From a bacterium (lineage in GTDB: Bacteria > Bacillota > Negativicutes > Acidaminococcales > Acidaminococcaceae): a DNA stretch of 6,143 bases. The stretch lies in assembly GCA_004562175.1 (NCBI GenBank), contig SFRS01000141.1, positions 1 through 6,143 on the forward strand, given 5' to 3'. Every line of letters starts with the position of its first letter. The first letter of the stretch is position 1. A program made the translations under genes and the position numbers. Of this stretch, positions 4,912-6,143 are shown piece after piece. The notes under the pieces were generated by a model. The model was given only the letters and a program-made list of their open reading frames with translations. It searched no databases and was not told the origin of the DNA.

Positions 4912-5838
4912 TCACTTCTTCTCTTCCACAAGGTAGGTCCAGCCATTTTCCTGGCGCACCTTGCCCTCCTTCATCAAATGACCCAAGGCACGCTTGAAGG
5001 CTGCCTTGCTAATGCCAAACTTCTGCTTGATAATCTCTAAGGGCGTGCTATCGCAGTAAGGCATGCTGCCCTCCCGCTTCACCAGATAGGCATAAATATC
5101 CTCTGCATCCGCCACCAAAGCATTTTCCTTTTGCAAACGCATGGATATATTGATGCGACCATCCTCACGCAAATAGGTCACACGACCAGTGATTTGCTGA
5201 CCAAAATCCAAGCGCCCACCGGGCACCTCGCTGCGATGCAAAAAGGCAATAAAGCGTTGGGTAGTAAAGATGAAAAAGCCCTCCGGCAAAATATTATAAA
5301 TGGTGCCGGTAACCTTGTCACCCACCTTCAAGCCCTCCGCAGGCTTGGCCGCACGCTGCATATCCTCTTCTACACGCATGGTCACGGCTTGACGACCGCT
5401 CTTGTCACGATACAGCTTGACCCACACCAGCTGGCCCTCGGATACATGACCACGCATTTGGCTGTAGGGCAAAAATACACCACGCTCAGCGCCGATATCC
5501 ACGAAGCCACCATCACGGGTCACGCTGATGACACGCACATAACCCAGCTGACCCTCCCGCATTTTGGGAAGCTTCATGCTGGCAGTCAAACGCTTGCTGG
5601 GATCTAGGTACAGATAAACCTTAACGGCATCCCCTTCCTTGACCTCAGCTGTTTGCTGGAGCTTATGCAGCAAAATATCATCATCCGTATTACCGGTGCC
5701 ACCATCAAGGAAAGCACCCATTTCACCCAAGCGCACTACCTTCAAGGTAACTACATCGCCAGGACGATATTTAGTATTATTTTGAATTACCACGGGCTTT
5801 TTGACAAATTTTCCCATGGGCTTTTTATTATTCAGCAT
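4912..5838 (-). CDS. cvfB: S1-domain RNA-binding protein, CvfB/YitL-like
   Basis: The 308-residue protein has the layout of CvfB (Staphylococcus) and YitL (Bacillus): three S1/OB-type RNA-binding domains at about 26-90, 96-156 and 171-236, then a C-terminal winged helix (about 243-305, with LEIIKQKFGISKAAFKRAL). S1 hallmarks include GAFLDGG, GGFVDIGAERGVFLP and the repeated pattern V-x-G-x-V/I. CvfB proteins bind RNA and influence virulence gene expression in staphylococci; the role here is not known beyond RNA binding. The frame is open to an ATG at 5871, but ATG 5838 has GGAG (5849-5846) seven bases before it while the upstream ATG has none, so 5838 is chosen. The gene then overlaps the rsfS stop by 11 bases, implying a shared mRNA and coupled translation. 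The next ATG at 5817 lacks a ribosome site. Confidence 0.87.
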   Translation of the reverse strand: MLNNKKPMGKFVKKPVVIQNNTKYRPGDVVTLKVVRLGEMGAFLDGGTGNTDDDILLHKLQQTAEVKEGDAVKVYLYLDPSKRLTASMKLPKMREGQLGYVRVISVTRDGGFVDIGAERGVFLPYSQMRGHVSEGQLVWVKLYRDKSGRQAVTMRVEEDMQRAAKPAEGLKVGDKVTGTIYNILPEGFFIFTTQRFIAFLHRSEVPGGRLDFGQQITGRVTYLREDGRINISMRLQKENALVADAEDIYAYLVKREGSMPYCDSTPLEIIKQKFGISKAAFKRALGHLMKEGKVRQENGWTYLVEEKK

Positions 5839-6143
5839 CTTCACTCTCCACAAAGGCTTCGGAGGGAGCATCAGCCCACAGCTGCTCCAGATTATAGAAA
5901 TCGCGCTCTTCTTCTAAGAAGATATGGGCAACTACATCGCCATAATCCAAAAGTACCCAACGAGAATCGGCATAGCCCTCCTTGTGGGTGGGGAACACAC
6001 CTGCTTCACCCAGCTTGTCTTCAATATTGTCCGCAATAGTTCTCACCAAGGTGGTATTGCTGGCGCTGCAGATTACATAATAATCAGTAACAGGGGACAG
6101 GCCCTCCATATTCAAAAGTAAAATATCCTTTGCTTTTTTATCA
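5828..6143 (-). CDS. rsfS: ribosome silencing factor RsfS, C-terminal part (start outside window)
   Basis: RsfS (RsfA/Iojap family) binds ribosomal protein L14 (uL14) and blocks joining of the ribosomal subunits when nutrients are short. About 104 residues are present, nearly the whole protein: the frame runs open to the window edge through DKKAKDILLLNMEGL. The family signature is clear in SPVTDYYVICSASN, DSRWVLLDYGDVVAHIFLEEERDFYNLEQLW in pieces (DSRWVLLDYGDVVAHIF followed by an EEERDFYNLEQLWADAP segment). The tail is acidic (ESEDAE). The true start lies beyond base 6143. The 3' end overlaps the start of the S1-domain gene by 11 bases. Confidence 0.92.
   Translation of the reverse strand, partial: DKKAKDILLLNMEGLSPVTDYYVICSASNTTLVRTIADNIEDKLGEAGVFPTHKEGYADSRWVLLDYGDVVAHIFLEEERDFYNLEQLWADAPSEAFVESEDAE

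Noticed and set aside
5839..5871. An earlier ATG at 5871 for the S1-domain protein, adding 11 residues.
   Set aside because: It has no ribosome site and would lengthen the overlap with rsfS to 44 bases, while ATG 5838 has GGAG at good spacing.
1..6143. CRISPR arrays, tRNA or rRNA genes, phage or transposase genes.
   Set aside because: None was seen on either strand; the only repeats are those listed.

Overview
All genes in this window lie on the minus strand, so transcription runs from high to low coordinates. The gene set (class I-beta DAHP synthase of the Thermotoga/Bacillus type, RsfS followed by a CvfB-like S1 protein, strong AGGAG ribosome sites, U-tailed hairpin terminators) points to a Firmicute. 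The middling base composition suggests Negativicutes or a related Clostridia group; this is inference, with no marker gene to settle it.

Right part (6143 to 4868): the end of rsfS (ribosome silencing factor) overlaps an S1-domain RNA-binding protein gene (cvfB/yitL-like), which ends at a clear terminator. Next comes a single gene for a TauE/SafE-family membrane transporter (4777-4037). Its upstream region holds a compact 44-base double-hairpin repeat that also seems to supply the ribosome site.

Centre (4036 to 2691): a roughly 400-base stretch that looks empty but has the layout of an amino-acid attenuator. It holds a good promoter, a well-initiated 43-residue leader peptide packed with Tyr and Phe codons (7 Tyr, 4 Phe, 1 Trp), and a strong terminator about 70 bases before the next gene. 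That gene is a DAHP synthase (aroF-type), the first step of aromatic amino acid synthesis. It is broken by an exact 24-codon in-frame deletion that leaves a TAA stop; the rest of the reading frame is intact.

Left part (2690 to 1): a roughly 260-base element with inverted terminal repeats separates the broken copy from an intact DAHP synthase gene, which has its own promoter candidate. This is followed by tyrA (prephenate dehydrogenase) and aroB (3-dehydroquinate synthase, cut by the window edge), the last two overlapping by one base. Together they form an aromatic/tyrosine operon: entry enzyme, second shikimate step and the tyrosine branch.

The main point of interest is the Tyr/Phe-rich leader with its terminator. 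It now sits in front of a disrupted isozyme gene, so its remaining role may be to gate read-through into the intact aroF-tyrA-aroB genes. The two DAHP synthases differ strongly in the N-terminal regulatory domain and little in the catalytic barrel, as expected of isozymes with different feedback control.
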